Shown here: positions 7,041 to 14,149 of the stretch, one piece after another
Layout of the letters: each line of letters opens with the position of its first letter
Position numbering within the stretch: position 1 is the first letter of the stretch
NCBI GenBank assembly: GCA_964588535.1
Contig: CAZPQA010000071.1
Span: 1 to 17,935, forward strand
Reading direction: 5' to 3'
Source: NaphS2 sp964588535
GTDB taxonomy: Bacteria; Desulfobacterota; DSM-4660; Desulfatiglandales; Desulfatiglandaceae
Length of the DNA stretch: 17,935 bases
Translations under genes and position numbers: made by a program
The notes under the pieces: model-generated
The model's database searches: none
Told to the model about the DNA's origin: nothing
Seen by the model: the letters and a program-made list of their open reading frames with translations, nothing else

Positions 7041-7893
7041 CACGCAAACAGCGGAAAGACATGATAGACTCCCAATATCCAGGCGTCAGTATTTTACAGC
7101 AATGCAAGATGCTGAAGATCAGCAGATCCTCTGTTTATTACAAACGCAAGAAGGTTAAAAAAGAGGATCTTGAACTAATGCGGATCATTGACGAACAATA
7201 TTTAAAACGCCGGTCTACGGGAGCCGATCAATGCGAAATTATTTGCGGAGACTGGGCTCAAATAAGATTAATCGTAAACGAGTTCAACGCCTTATGCGTC
7301 TTATGGGCCTTGAGGCCATATACCCAAAGCCAAAAACAAGCAGACCTCACCCCGCGCACAAAATTTATCCATATTTGCTGCGAGGGTTGAAAATAAACCG
7401 CCCGAATCAGGTATGGGCGGCGGATATAACGTATATCCCTTTGAAACGCGGCTTCATGTACCTGGTAGCGGTAATGGACTGGTACAGTCGAAAAGTATTG
7501 TCTTGGCGCGTCTCAAACACATTGGAAGCCGATTTTTGTGTTGAGGCATTGAAAGATGCCATTCGTTGCCATGGTTGCCCTGAGATTTTTAATACTGATC
7601 AAGGAAGTCAATTCACAGGCGAAGACTTTACCGGTGAATTGGAAGCCCATGGAATAAGAATAAGCATGGACGGCCGCGGCCGTTTTCAAGACAACATTTT
7701 CATCGAACGGTTATGGTGGACCGTAAAGCATCACTATGTCTACTTGAGGGCCTTCGACAACGGGGCGGATCTTCGAAAAGGCTTGAAACACTGGTTTGAG
7801 TATTATAACCAAGAGAGGTTTCATCAATCACTCGGTGATCTGACGCCAGACGAAGTCTATTTCAAAGAACATAAATGGCCAAAAGCGGCATGA
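7013..7893 (+). pseudogene. IS3-family transposase OrfB (DDE), frameshifted
   Basis: Catalytic integrase-like subunit. The N-terminal part (VSILQQCKMLKISRSSVYY, then DLELMRIIDEQYLKRRS) is read in one frame to about 7216. The continuation, YGSRSMRNYLRRLGSNKINRKRVQ, is in another frame from the TAC at 7216, which indicates a one-base deletion near TCTACGG. The catalytic core after the shift is intact: WAADITYIP (first Asp), FNTDQGSQFT (second Asp) and NIFIERLW (Glu), with exactly 35 residues between the second Asp and the Glu, as expected for DD(35)E. As it stands, no full-length OrfAB can be made without a second, unprogrammed shift, so transposition from this copy is unlikely. Confidence 0.88.
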
Positions 7894-7907
7894 AAAAAAT
7901 GAACGCC

Positions 7908-7960
7908 GCTGCGGGGTCAATTCCAGTCGCCCTACGGGCTCCTTACATTGACCCCGCAGC
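7908..7960. repeat. Nested inverted repeat in the IS 3' end
   Basis: 14-bp perfect arms GCTGCGGGGTCAAT (7908-7921) and its complement (7947-7960) enclose 25 nt that contain a smaller GCCC-TAC-GGGC hairpin (7929-7939). A further GCCCC/GGGGC hairpin is at 7986-7998. They lie between orfB and the right IR and have no T-run. They may limit read-through or shape the IS end. Confidence 0.75.
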
Positions 7961-8268
7961 AAAACAACACAATTCAGAGCTTATCGCCCCTCCGGGGCTG
8001 TCCAAACAATGGGGTCCACTTCAGGGGACCTCTTCACAAAAAATCGTGGAGCTTAATAAATCAGGTAATCGGCCCCGTTAGAAAATATACGGAAATAAGA
8101 CAATCTTCCGTACAAGAACGACTGGTTTGTTTTCAGCCAGCTTTATAGCACAAGAATACGAGACGAAATCTACGGTGTTGATGTTTTAAAAAACTCCGAC
8201 TGATGATCATATAGGTTGTCGTCACGGTAAGCAGGAAGCTTAAGCGAAAAACTGCATCCACCAAAACG

Positions 8269-8300
8269 AAAAAGCAGGGCCGAAAATGACCCTGCTTTTT
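8269..8300 (-). terminator. Terminator of the DUF3124 gene
   Basis: 11-bp perfect stem AAAAAGCAGGG/CCCTGCTTTTT around a 10-nt loop; on the minus strand it ends in five T. It lies 40 nt past the DUF3124 stop, and the A/T ends could make it work in both directions. Within 8024-8268 I see no gene or other structure. Confidence 0.85.
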
Positions 8301-8339
8301 GAAGGACTATATCCAAGTCGAGGCTATCTTAAATGAATA

Positions 8340-8813
8340 CTATTTATCCTTTATGACATAGCCTCCAACGCTCGAAAGCGAAGTTACCTCTCCTGTGCTG
8401 AGATTAATTGTTGCTATTCCAGCTCCGATTCTAGGTGCAATGACTCTTTTCTCGGCCTCCCATTCTACCAGAAAGAAAGGCCTTCCATCATTCATATCGT
8501 GCAGAAATTCATCATTGGTTGTCTTGAACGACTTAGAATAAAAAGGACCAATAGTTATAGGTTGAATTAAGTATTCGTACAGCTGGATACCATCATGACT
8601 ATAGTATTTTACCGAGTTTACGGTGATTGCATTTTCAGGGTCGGTATTCCGAATGACCATGCGAGTCACCATCATCCCCCCATCGTAGCCGAAAAAAGAT
8701 GCAGGAACATAAACTGTTTGTCCGCTTGATTTTACAACCGAACCAGCAAAAGCCAAACCCGCTACTAAAACCAAGCTTACTATTACCGACGCCAGAACAA
8801 CAGCCTTTCTCAT
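8340..8813 (-). CDS. Secreted DUF3124 protein under riboswitch control
   Basis: 157 residues; a perfect GGAGGT is 6 nt before the ATG. Residues 1-23 are a signal peptide (MRKAVVLASVIVSLVLVAGLAFA|GS). The mature part follows the DUF3124 pattern: SGQTVYVPASFFGYDGG, TRMVIRNTDPENAITVNSVKYY, DGIQLYEYLIQPITIGPF and FFLVEWEAEKRVIAPRIGA. The function of DUF3124 is unknown; a periplasmic or extracellular beta-rich role is likely. It is the only recognisable cargo gene of the tRNA-Cys island, with a c-di-GMP-I riboswitch 5' of it and a terminator 3' of it, i.e. a monocistronic unit. The control suggests a role in surface or sessile-lifestyle changes, which is inference. Confidence 0.88.
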   Translation of the reverse strand: MRKAVVLASVIVSLVLVAGLAFAGSVVKSSGQTVYVPASFFGYDGGMMVTRMVIRNTDPENAITVNSVKYYSHDGIQLYEYLIQPITIGPFYSKSFKTTNDEFLHDMNDGRPFFLVEWEAEKRVIAPRIGAGIATINLSTGEVTSLSSVGGYVIKDK

Positions 8814-8858
8814 AGCCCACCTCCTATTTTGTAATTGTTTATATTTATAAGGAAAAAC

Positions 8859-8957
8859 AAAAAAACCGGATCACCTATGTCCAGGCAACCCGGCTATCTT
8901 ATTTCAAGACCCGTGGCTTTCCGTCCCCATCTCACGATGGGTTTGGCTTTCTCTAAA
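8859..8957 (-). promoter_or_regulatory. Cyclic-di-GMP-I (GEMM-I) riboswitch with overlapping terminator
   Basis: Minus strand. The aptamer (about 8881-8957) reads GAGAAAGCCAAACCC, a helix capped by a GUGA (GNRA) tetraloop, GGACGGAAAGCCACGGGUC, a short P3 loop, then AAGAUAGCCGGGUUGCC, matching the GEMM-I consensus. Aligned without gaps to the Vibrio Vc2 aptamer, position 20 is G (c-di-GMP type, not the A20 of cAMP-GMP-sensing relatives), and the 21:46 pair is C:G instead of G:C, a compensatory swap. The aptamer's 3' strand CCGGGUUGCCU (8893-8883) can instead pair with AGGUGAUCCGG (8876-8866), followed by seven U: a terminator. Ligand binding should prevent the terminator, so an ON switch is predicted. 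DUF3124 starts 46 nt downstream. Confidence 0.9.
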
Positions 8958-9336
8958 ATAAAATTTGAACTCCCTACAGGTCAGACTATACCCTATAAGA
9001 AGCTATGAATATGCTTCAGAGGTTTTCTTATTATCATTATGCGGCATAACTCTGAATGGAGTCAGTCCATTAGGATAACTACCTATTTAATGCTTATCAA
9101 AAAACCTATCTGGTGTCAAGAAAAATCGACCGCGAAAATTATGCGAGGTTACCAGATCCAAAATGAGAGAAGGCAGGTTTAAGATTGCATGTTTAAACCT
9201 TAACCGCTCTACCCCGCAGGCAGATTTTTTTTTGAGGGGTAATTAACCGTACACGAGGGGCTAAATAAAAACTACATCTCGAATGCGAGTGCTGTTGTGG
9301 GTTGCCAACAGGTTAGAGAAATTCAGAAAATTTTTA
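8958..9336. other. Gene-free leader and island right arm
   Basis: No gene seen. It holds the upstream leader of the DUF3124 riboswitch, including the block at 8965-8980 shared with the second riboswitch, and an 8-bp inverted repeat AGGTTTAA/TTAAACCT at 9175-9200. The segment is A+T-rich. Confidence 0.6.
9091..9119 (-). promoter_or_regulatory. Possible promoter of the DUF3124 riboswitch unit
   Basis: Minus-strand TTTTTCTTGACA with the TTGACA at 9119-9114; the -10 at the right distance (TAAGCA) is poor. The call rests on the same 12-mer lying at a similar distance upstream of the second riboswitch (14483). Confidence 0.35.
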
Positions 9337-9353
9337 CACCAAAAGTCACACCA
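9337..9353 (+). repeat. Right arm-type motif of the island
   Basis: 17 bp identical to 6587-6603, same orientation, 57 bp before the right core repeat. Two small hairpins (ACCAC-AAAAA-GTGGT and TGGCC...GGCCA, 9350-9381) follow it. Confidence 0.7.
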
Positions 9354-9409
9354 CAAAAAGTGGTTGGCCTAAAAAAGGCCAGTAATTCAGACAGTTGAGC
9401 GGTATCAAT

Positions 9410-9567
9410 AGCGGTCTGCAAAACCGTTATTCACCGGTTCGAATCCGGTTGCCGCCTCCAGAACAAAAAAACAAGGACCGTAAGTAAAAACAAAAACTTA
9501 CGGTCCTTTTTTTGTGTCTTGAAATATGCCGATTTTGGCTATATCGGAACCCTTTAATATATCCTAA
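9410..9567 (+). repeat. Right att repeat: tRNA-Cys 3' half remnant
   Basis: Copy of 6383-6540. It starts at the anticodon stem, keeps the T-arm, acceptor 3' strand and CCA, and lacks the tRNA 5' half, so it is not a functional tRNA. Downstream bases continue to match the left copy at about 85% up to 9567, which means the island's own att segment extended beyond the tRNA into its terminator. Confidence 0.92.
9474..9513 (+). terminator. Second copy of the tRNA-Cys terminator
   Basis: Perfect 11-bp stem AGGACCGTAAG/CTTACGGTCCT with T7, the original chromosomal version if the island inserted as inferred. No intact tRNA is now upstream of it. Confidence 0.8.
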
Positions 9568-9614
9568 CTCGGTGGGAATATTAGCAGTTATCCCAGGGCG
9601 TGCCCTGCCGTGAA

Positions 9615-9643
9615 ACGCAAGATCCGTGCAATGATCCTTGCGT
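9615..9643. repeat. Imperfect inverted repeat in 9568-9770 spacer
   Basis: ACGCAAGATC and GATCCTTGCGT pair with one bulge. No gene is seen between the right att repeat and the sensor kinase stop. A short AAATCGG/CCGATTT inverted repeat (9750-9764) lies just downstream of the kinase on the minus strand. Confidence 0.45.
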
Positions 9644-9770
9644 ACCACATTAGACCAGATTTCGCAAAGCTGCCAGATGAATTGTTTCGTTCCGAAAAAA
9701 TGGCTTGCGACAACAATGATATAGGCATTCTTGAGTCAGACTTTCAGTGAAATCGGACCGATTTTGCCAC

Positions 9771-12512
9771 CTACTTTCCTTCCAATACCTCCTTCAATTT
9801 CTCAGCAAAAGGTGCAATCGAAAACGGTTTCTGGATGAATCCTTCGGCGCCGGCATCAAGGATATCCTGGGCTGGGCCATGTATGCTATAGCCACTGCAC
9901 ACAATCACTTTCAGACCAGGTCTTGCTTCCATGATAAGAGGGTAAACCCTGCCGCCGTCCATATCCGGCAGTTTTATGTCCAGGAGTGCGAGGTCAATCT
10001 GACCATCAAAGGTCTTGGCAAGCGCAACGGCCTCTTTTCCTGTCTCAGCCACAAGCACACGATAGCCCAGTTTCTCTAATATCTGTCTGAACATATACAC
10101 CAGAGACTCTTCATCCTCAATAACCAGGATGGTACCCTCGCCCTTGGCGATTTCGGTCTTCGGTTGTTTAACCGCCTTGGCTTCTTCCTTTGCCTCAACG
10201 GCAGGAAGATAGATACGGACCACAGTCCCTTTGCCCGGTTCTGAGTCCACCGTGATTGCGCCATCATGGCTTTTGATTATGCCATACACCGCGGCCATGC
10301 CCATCCCACGGCCTTGAAACTTGGTGGTGAAAAAGGGCTCAAATATTTTCTCTTTTTCTTCTTCATCCATGCCTTTACCGTTATCCTCGATCGTGACACA
10401 GACATAGGACCCAGGCTTAAGACCGGGATGCTGTTTTGTGAAATCCTCATCAAGATCTTTGTTTCCGGCAGTTATACTGATAAGGCCCTCATCTTTAATG
10501 GCCTCATTTGAATTGGCCACTATGGCAGACATGACCATCTGCATCTGAGCATGGTCGGCCCTGATATATGAGGTATCTTTTTGAAATCTGGTTTCCACCC
10601 TGACTTCAGGGTTGAGTGCATGTTGCAAAATCGGCAGGGTTCCTATGGTAAAATCATCCAACTTCAGATCTTTTGCTTGATATTTCCCTCCCCTTGCATA
10701 GGCCAATAACTGGTCGGTCAAACGGGACATGCGATGACCGGAATCCTTCATGGCCTCAAAAGACCTGTCTCGCCTTTCATCTTCAGGCAAATCAATTTTG
10801 AGCAGCTCAATATTCCCCATAACCCCCATGAGGGCATTGTTGAATTCATGGGCAACACCACCTGCCAGGGTGGCAATAGCCTCCATTTTAGTAGCTTGTC
10901 GGAGTTGGTCTTCCAGTCTTTTTTGTGCTGTAATGTCCCGTAAATTGATAACGCTGGCTGCAATGTTGCCTTCCTGGTCACAATAACAAGATCCACTTAT
11001 ACTGATATCAAGAATGTTCCCCTCTTTGGTGTGCCGACGAGTTTCAAGACCAGAGAAGCTTTCTCCTAATGCCGTTACCTTGTTGATCATCATCCTGGTT
11101 TCCGGCCAATTTTCCTCTGGTACGAAATTATCTATTTTCTTTCCTATCTGCTCATCCAATGACCAGCCAAAAACACGGGTAAATGCAGGATTAAGATAGG
11201 TAACCTTTCCCTCCATGTCATAGACAACCACAGGATCAGGATTTGAATCCAAGACAGTTCGGTATTTCTTTTCGCTCTCCCGGAGTGCCTCTTCTGCCAG
11301 CTTGCTATTGGTGATATTCCGGGAAATTTGAATAATGTTTACAATATCATCCGATTCGTTCTTAACAGGCACCGCATAATCATCCCAGTACGTTTCCTCC
11401 TTGATCCCCTTTAATTCCTTTTGGTGCATAAGAGTGTGTTCAATTTTACCACTCTTAAGCGCCTTTTTGGTTGGGCATCCAGAGCAGGGGGTATCTCTTC
11501 CAGCAACAGCTTCATAACAGAACTTCCCCACTAACTGTTCTGGGGCCACTTTGAGTTCTGTTGCAGTTGTTTTATTTGACCAGATTATTTTCATGTCCTT
11601 ATCAACAAGCCTGATAACATCAATCGAGGCATCAAGAATTGCCTTTTTTTGTGCCTCACTCTCCCGCAGCGCCTCCTCCGCCTGCTTGCGAGAGGTGATG
11701 TCGACAAAATTTACGACGACTTTTTCCAGTTCATTGTTGTTGGAGAACACTGGAATTGCATTGCTAATTGCCCAGGTTACATAATCTCTATCAGGTCTAT
11801 TGATTCCAACAACATAACCATGAATCGGCTTTCTTGTTGAAAATACTATACTTACAGGATAGTCCTCAACTTTCATAACAGTTGAATCTTCATGCAAAAA
11901 CTTCCATGCAGGATCAATAGTCTTCTTCCCCGACATCTGTTCATACGTCAGACCAAGGATATTCGTTGCTTCTGGATTACTTAGTTGAATACTTGTATCA
12001 CTAGCATGCACAACTACTCCTACGAGAAGATCATTCAACGTTGAGCTGTACTCTTTTTCGCTCTCCCGCAGCAACTCCTCGGCCCGTTTGCGCTCGGTGA
12101 TATCATGAAAAATCTGCAATTTAGAAATGGTTCCATCGAAATTCTCAAAAGGTGTGTCAAAAAGATCATAATGCCTATCGTTCTTGACTGAATACCACTC
12201 CCATCTAATAGATCTTCCGGCAAAGACTTTCTCATTTTTGCACCATGGGCATGATGCTGTCCTATTTTGGAGATACTGATAGCATTTACGCCCCTGGACC
12301 TTGCCGAAGTCTCTCTCGATAACAGGATTGATGTATTCGATATTGAAATGCTGGTCAACAATGTACACACCGTCCGGGATTAATTCCAGGATGCCCATCA
12401 GACGGGAATGGTCTAACTGCGATTGTTTCTCTGCCTGTTTGCGGCCAAAGGTTCCATTTTCTAATTCCTTGACCCTTTGTTCCAATTCTTCGTAGGTCGG
12501 CTTTTTTGCCAT
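9771..12512 (-). CDS. Hybrid sensor histidine kinase (4 PAS, HisKA, HATPase, REC)
   Basis: 913 residues from the ATG at 12512 (GGAG 9 nt upstream); a TTG at 12527 would overlap that site. It has no transmembrane segment or signal peptide, so it is a cytoplasmic sensor. Order: short coiled coil (TYEELEQRVKELE), PAS1 ~40-145, PAS2 ~155-280, PAS3 ~290-405, PAS4 ~415-535, HisKA with phospho-His555 in LAGGVAHEFNN, HATPase ~640-770 (N box ANSNEAIKDE; G boxes DNGKGMDEEEKEKIFEPFFTTK and GRGMGMAAVYGI), and C-terminal receiver ~795-910 with Asp845 in LLDIKLPDMDG and Lys895. PAS1 and PAS3 each hold a C-x10-C-x2-C triad (residues 77/88/91 and 332/343/346). There is no output domain, so it likely signals through an unlinked phosphotransfer partner. 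Confidence 0.95.
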   Translation of the reverse strand: MAKKPTYEELEQRVKELENGTFGRKQAEKQSQLDHSRLMGILELIPDGVYIVDQHFNIEYINPVIERDFGKVQGRKCYQYLQNRTASCPWCKNEKVFAGRSIRWEWYSVKNDRHYDLFDTPFENFDGTISKLQIFHDITERKRAEELLRESEKEYSSTLNDLLVGVVVHASDTSIQLSNPEATNILGLTYEQMSGKKTIDPAWKFLHEDSTVMKVEDYPVSIVFSTRKPIHGYVVGINRPDRDYVTWAISNAIPVFSNNNELEKVVVNFVDITSRKQAEEALRESEAQKKAILDASIDVIRLVDKDMKIIWSNKTTATELKVAPEQLVGKFCYEAVAGRDTPCSGCPTKKALKSGKIEHTLMHQKELKGIKEETYWDDYAVPVKNESDDIVNIIQISRNITNSKLAEEALRESEKKYRTVLDSNPDPVVVYDMEGKVTYLNPAFTRVFGWSLDEQIGKKIDNFVPEENWPETRMMINKVTALGESFSGLETRRHTKEGNILDISISGSCYCDQEGNIAASVINLRDITAQKRLEDQLRQATKMEAIATLAGGVAHEFNNALMGVMGNIELLKIDLPEDERRDRSFEAMKDSGHRMSRLTDQLLAYARGGKYQAKDLKLDDFTIGTLPILQHALNPEVRVETRFQKDTSYIRADHAQMQMVMSAIVANSNEAIKDEGLISITAGNKDLDEDFTKQHPGLKPGSYVCVTIEDNGKGMDEEEKEKIFEPFFTTKFQGRGMGMAAVYGIIKSHDGAITVDSEPGKGTVVRIYLPAVEAKEEAKAVKQPKTEIAKGEGTILVIEDEESLVYMFRQILEKLGYRVLVAETGKEAVALAKTFDGQIDLALLDIKLPDMDGGRVYPLIMEARPGLKVIVCSGYSIHGPAQDILDAGAEGFIQKPFSIAPFAEKLKEVLEGK

Positions 12513-12667
12513 CAGAAAATTCTCCAAATCCCTTTTAAACTGAAAACGCCCATACCCATTGTGTCTTGGACACTGTGTATGAACCTTTACAATTCCGTTC
12601 TCCCCTTCTTGGTTTTAGATCATGTCTTGAAAGGCATTATTTTCATCACCAGAGATATCACATCAGT

Positions 12668-12835
12668 TTAGCATGATTTCCACACAAATCCGGAGTCTTG
12701 GTTAAGGGTCATCGATTGAACCAATACGTGCATTCTTTCCATATCACATTCCTCAAGACCCTGGAAATAGGTTTTGACAGTATGGAAACAAAGCCGTTTG
12801 GACGATAGCCAAGATGTTGTGATCAGCTTTTTCAT
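12668..12835 (-). CDS. Possible small ORF, 55 residues
   Basis: Open from ATG at 12835 (MKKLITTSWLSSKRL...) to TAA at 12668, ending NQDSGFVWKSC. The middle (HTVKTYFQGLEECDMERMHVLVQ) looks helix-forming and protein-like, but only a weak AGGTTGG stands in for a ribosome binding site and I know no family. It lies upstream of the hybrid kinase in the same direction. It could be a small gene, the tail of a decayed one, or chance. Confidence 0.3.
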   Translation of the reverse strand: MKKLITTSWLSSKRLCFHTVKTYFQGLEECDMERMHVLVQSMTLNQDSGFVWKSC

Positions 12836-12923
12836 CGCCAACCTGGATACATTGAGAGTAGTCCATGAGAATGCTTCTTGTCAAAACCTTCTTAATCTTG
12901 ACACGAACAAAGATTATTTTGAT

Positions 12924-12955
12924 CTAGTGTCATGTCAAGCTTGACATGACACTAG
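12924..12955. repeat. 32-bp perfect palindrome
   Basis: Arms 12924-12939 and 12940-12955 are exact reverse complements without a loop, built around TGTCAAG/CTTGACA and ending CTAG. It lies in a 552-bp gene-poor spacer (12528-13079). There is no T-run, so it is not a terminator; it could be a dispersed repeat, a cruciform-forming element or an operator. A related TTGTCAA...TTGACA pair lies just upstream (12878-12902). Confidence 0.88.
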
Positions 12956-13024
12956 GAATAACTTGACGCATTGTTGCATCGGGAGAACGGATCATATACA
13001 GCCAACAAATGGGTATCCTGACCC

Positions 13025-13052
13025 AAAAGGCAAGGCCATTTCTGACCCTGCC
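13025..13052 (-). terminator. Probable terminator of the secreted-protein gene
   Basis: On the minus strand, a 7-bp stem GGCAGGG/CCTTGCC with one G-U pair and a 10-nt loop is followed by TTTT. It lies 28 nt beyond the stop at 13080. Confidence 0.55.
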
Positions 13053-13079
13053 TTGGGTGTTGCACCTGAAGATCTACTT

Positions 13080-13592
13080 CTAGGGTTCGACTATTTTCCA
13101 ATGAGATTTCGATACGCTGATACTTGCACTTCTTCCTTTGGCGGGAGGCTGTAATGAATATCGAGTGAATTCACCACCGCCCTGAATACCGCTGACTTTT
13201 CCAGTACCGCCCACATAGGTAAAAGTCCCTTTGACAGTCGTAGGTTTTCCCATTTTACCAGAGCATCTGTAGGTCATGAACACTTTGTCACCGCTTGGGA
13301 GGGTACTGACAATAAAGCCGGAGTCCTCAATCGCGCCTTTAACAACGTGCATTGCTCCCAAAACGTGCTGAGACGCATTATGAAATAGGCCCTTTCCGCT
13401 GTCGTCAACTAATATCCCGTAGACTTCGTAATTTATTTGTACACGTTCTTTTCCCATTGGTAGCATTTGGAGAGCCCCACTGTAAAAGCCTTTTCCTGAA
13501 CTTGTTCCCTCCTTTGCCATCTCGGCAGCAACAGATACCGCGCAGACCAAGAGAACTGTGGTGAGCATTAGTGCCATAATTGTTTTTCTCAT
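13080..13592 (-). CDS. Secreted protein, beta-barrel-like, unknown function
   Basis: 170 residues; GGGGGA lies 5 nt before the ATG. Residues 1-23 are a signal peptide (MRKTIMALMLTTVLLVCAVSVAA|EM). The mature part is rich in short polar beta-strand patterns. Its block KGTFTYVGGTGKVSGIQGGGEF resembles the GT-x-TGGTGK-x-x-GI-x-G repeat of small barrel proteins (allene-oxide-cyclase/DUF3224-like); this is pattern resemblance only. It follows the 98-residue gene by 60 bp in the same direction, so both are probably expressed from the c-di-GMP-I riboswitch leader at 14150-14316. Like DUF3124 in the island, it is an exported product behind this switch type. Confidence 0.8.
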   Translation of the reverse strand: MRKTIMALMLTTVLLVCAVSVAAEMAKEGTSSGKGFYSGALQMLPMGKERVQINYEVYGILVDDSGKGLFHNASQHVLGAMHVVKGAIEDSGFIVSTLPSGDKVFMTYRCSGKMGKPTTVKGTFTYVGGTGKVSGIQGGGEFTRYSLQPPAKGRSASISVSKSHWKIVEP

Positions 13593-13652
13593 GATGTCCC
13601 CCTTTTCTTTGAGTTCCGAAAAAGTCTTATTTTGTTGATTTAGAAATCAGCA

Positions 13653-13949
13653 TTAACCCGATAGTGCTTTGATCATTTCGTTCACTTGGCTCTCTGTGGA
13701 GATTGGGTGTACTTTGAAAATACAAAATGGGATATATTGCTGGAGAGAGTTCATCAATTCCAACTCAGTCCCTTCATTGATGGCATATCCTTTGCTCTCA
13801 CCAACAAATGACCCCCAGTCCTTCGTTATTCCCTTTTCGATATCTTGTCTAATCATAGCCATTAAAAAACTCCATCCTGCTCCTCGTTCTTTTGGATCAA
13901 CAGGAATCTTCGTTTGGTCTACTTCCCAAAGTACCAGATATTTTCCCAT
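13653..13949 (-). CDS. Small alpha/beta protein of unknown function, riboswitch-controlled
   Basis: 98 residues; GGAG lies 7 nt before the ATG. There is no signal peptide. The opening MGKYLVLWEVDQTKIP, the amphipathic helix, the short central strands and the C-terminal QYIPFCIFKVHPISTESQVNEMIKAL suggest a ferredoxin-like or dimeric alpha/beta-barrel fold such as small muconolactone-isomerase-like or DUF3303-like proteins. I cannot name the family. First gene after the second c-di-GMP-I riboswitch (leader of about 200 nt) and probably cotranscribed with the secreted protein downstream. Confidence 0.75.
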   Translation of the reverse strand: MGKYLVLWEVDQTKIPVDPKERGAGWSFLMAMIRQDIEKGITKDWGSFVGESKGYAINEGTELELMNSLQQYIPFCIFKVHPISTESQVNEMIKALSG

Positions 13950-14014
13950 GGTTTTTCTCCTTTATTAAACTTAACCGAAAAACTAATTAAAAGGATGCCG
14001 CAGGCAATAAGAAC

Positions 14015-14047
14015 GCCTCCAAAGTGGCATAGAGCCGCCTTGGAGGC
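14015..14047 (-). repeat. Hairpin in the 5' leader of the 98-residue gene
   Basis: 8-bp perfect arms GCCTCCAA/TTGGAGGC with a 17-nt loop, between the riboswitch terminator and the gene. No T-run follows on the minus strand. It may affect leader stability. Confidence 0.5.
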
Positions 14048-14149
14048 TGCGTATCGGCAATTTCTGAAAACCTCTTTTTATCAATTGATGGAGACGAACC
14101 TCACACCACCTGGACGTCTTTTCCATCCCTGTCCTCGTATTTGAAGAGT

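Larger units (their letters stand above)
6694..8023 (+). mobile_element. IS3-family insertion sequence, degenerate
   Basis: 1330 bp with imperfect terminal inverted repeats: 6694-6717 (TGAGGTGGTCCCC...) and 8000-8023 match at 18 of 24 positions and end TG...CA. It contains orfA and a frameshifted orfB of the DDE transposase. No target-site duplication is apparent (GTG on the left, GGG on the right), which fits an old insertion or a deletion adjacent to it. It sits inside the tRNA-Cys island. Confidence 0.88.
6383..9463. mobile_element. tRNA-Cys-integrated micro-island (about 3.0 kb)
   Basis: Bounded by direct repeats of the tRNA-Cys 3' half (6383-6436 and 9410-9463, 54 bp identical). A 17-bp motif, CACCAAAAGTCACACCA, occurs in the same orientation at 6587-6603 and 9337-9353; in an excised circle the two copies would flank the core as P and P' arms. 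The interior is visibly more A+T-rich than the dap operon. Contents are a degenerate IS3-family element and a riboswitch-controlled DUF3124 gene. No integrase is recognisable. A 43-codon open stretch on the minus strand at 6565-6693 could be an integrase C-terminal tail cut off by the IS, but this is a guess. Either the island has decayed or it depends on an integrase in trans. Confidence 0.82.

Noticed and set aside
7875..8148. Two plus-strand frames at the IS 3' end
   Set aside because: They span the nested hairpins, the right inverted repeat and non-coding flank, with no ribosome binding site or family match.
9170..9250. tRNA-like antisense string (GGTAGAGCGGTTAAGG) near the island right end
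   Set aside because: It has D-arm and stem-like pieces but no acceptor stem, T-arm or CCA; only the 8-bp inverted repeat is supportable.
9427..9648. 73-codon minus-strand frame ending GGGNRIRTGE
   Set aside because: This is the well-known false ORF formed by the antisense of a tRNA-Cys 3' end; the segment is the att repeat and terminator.
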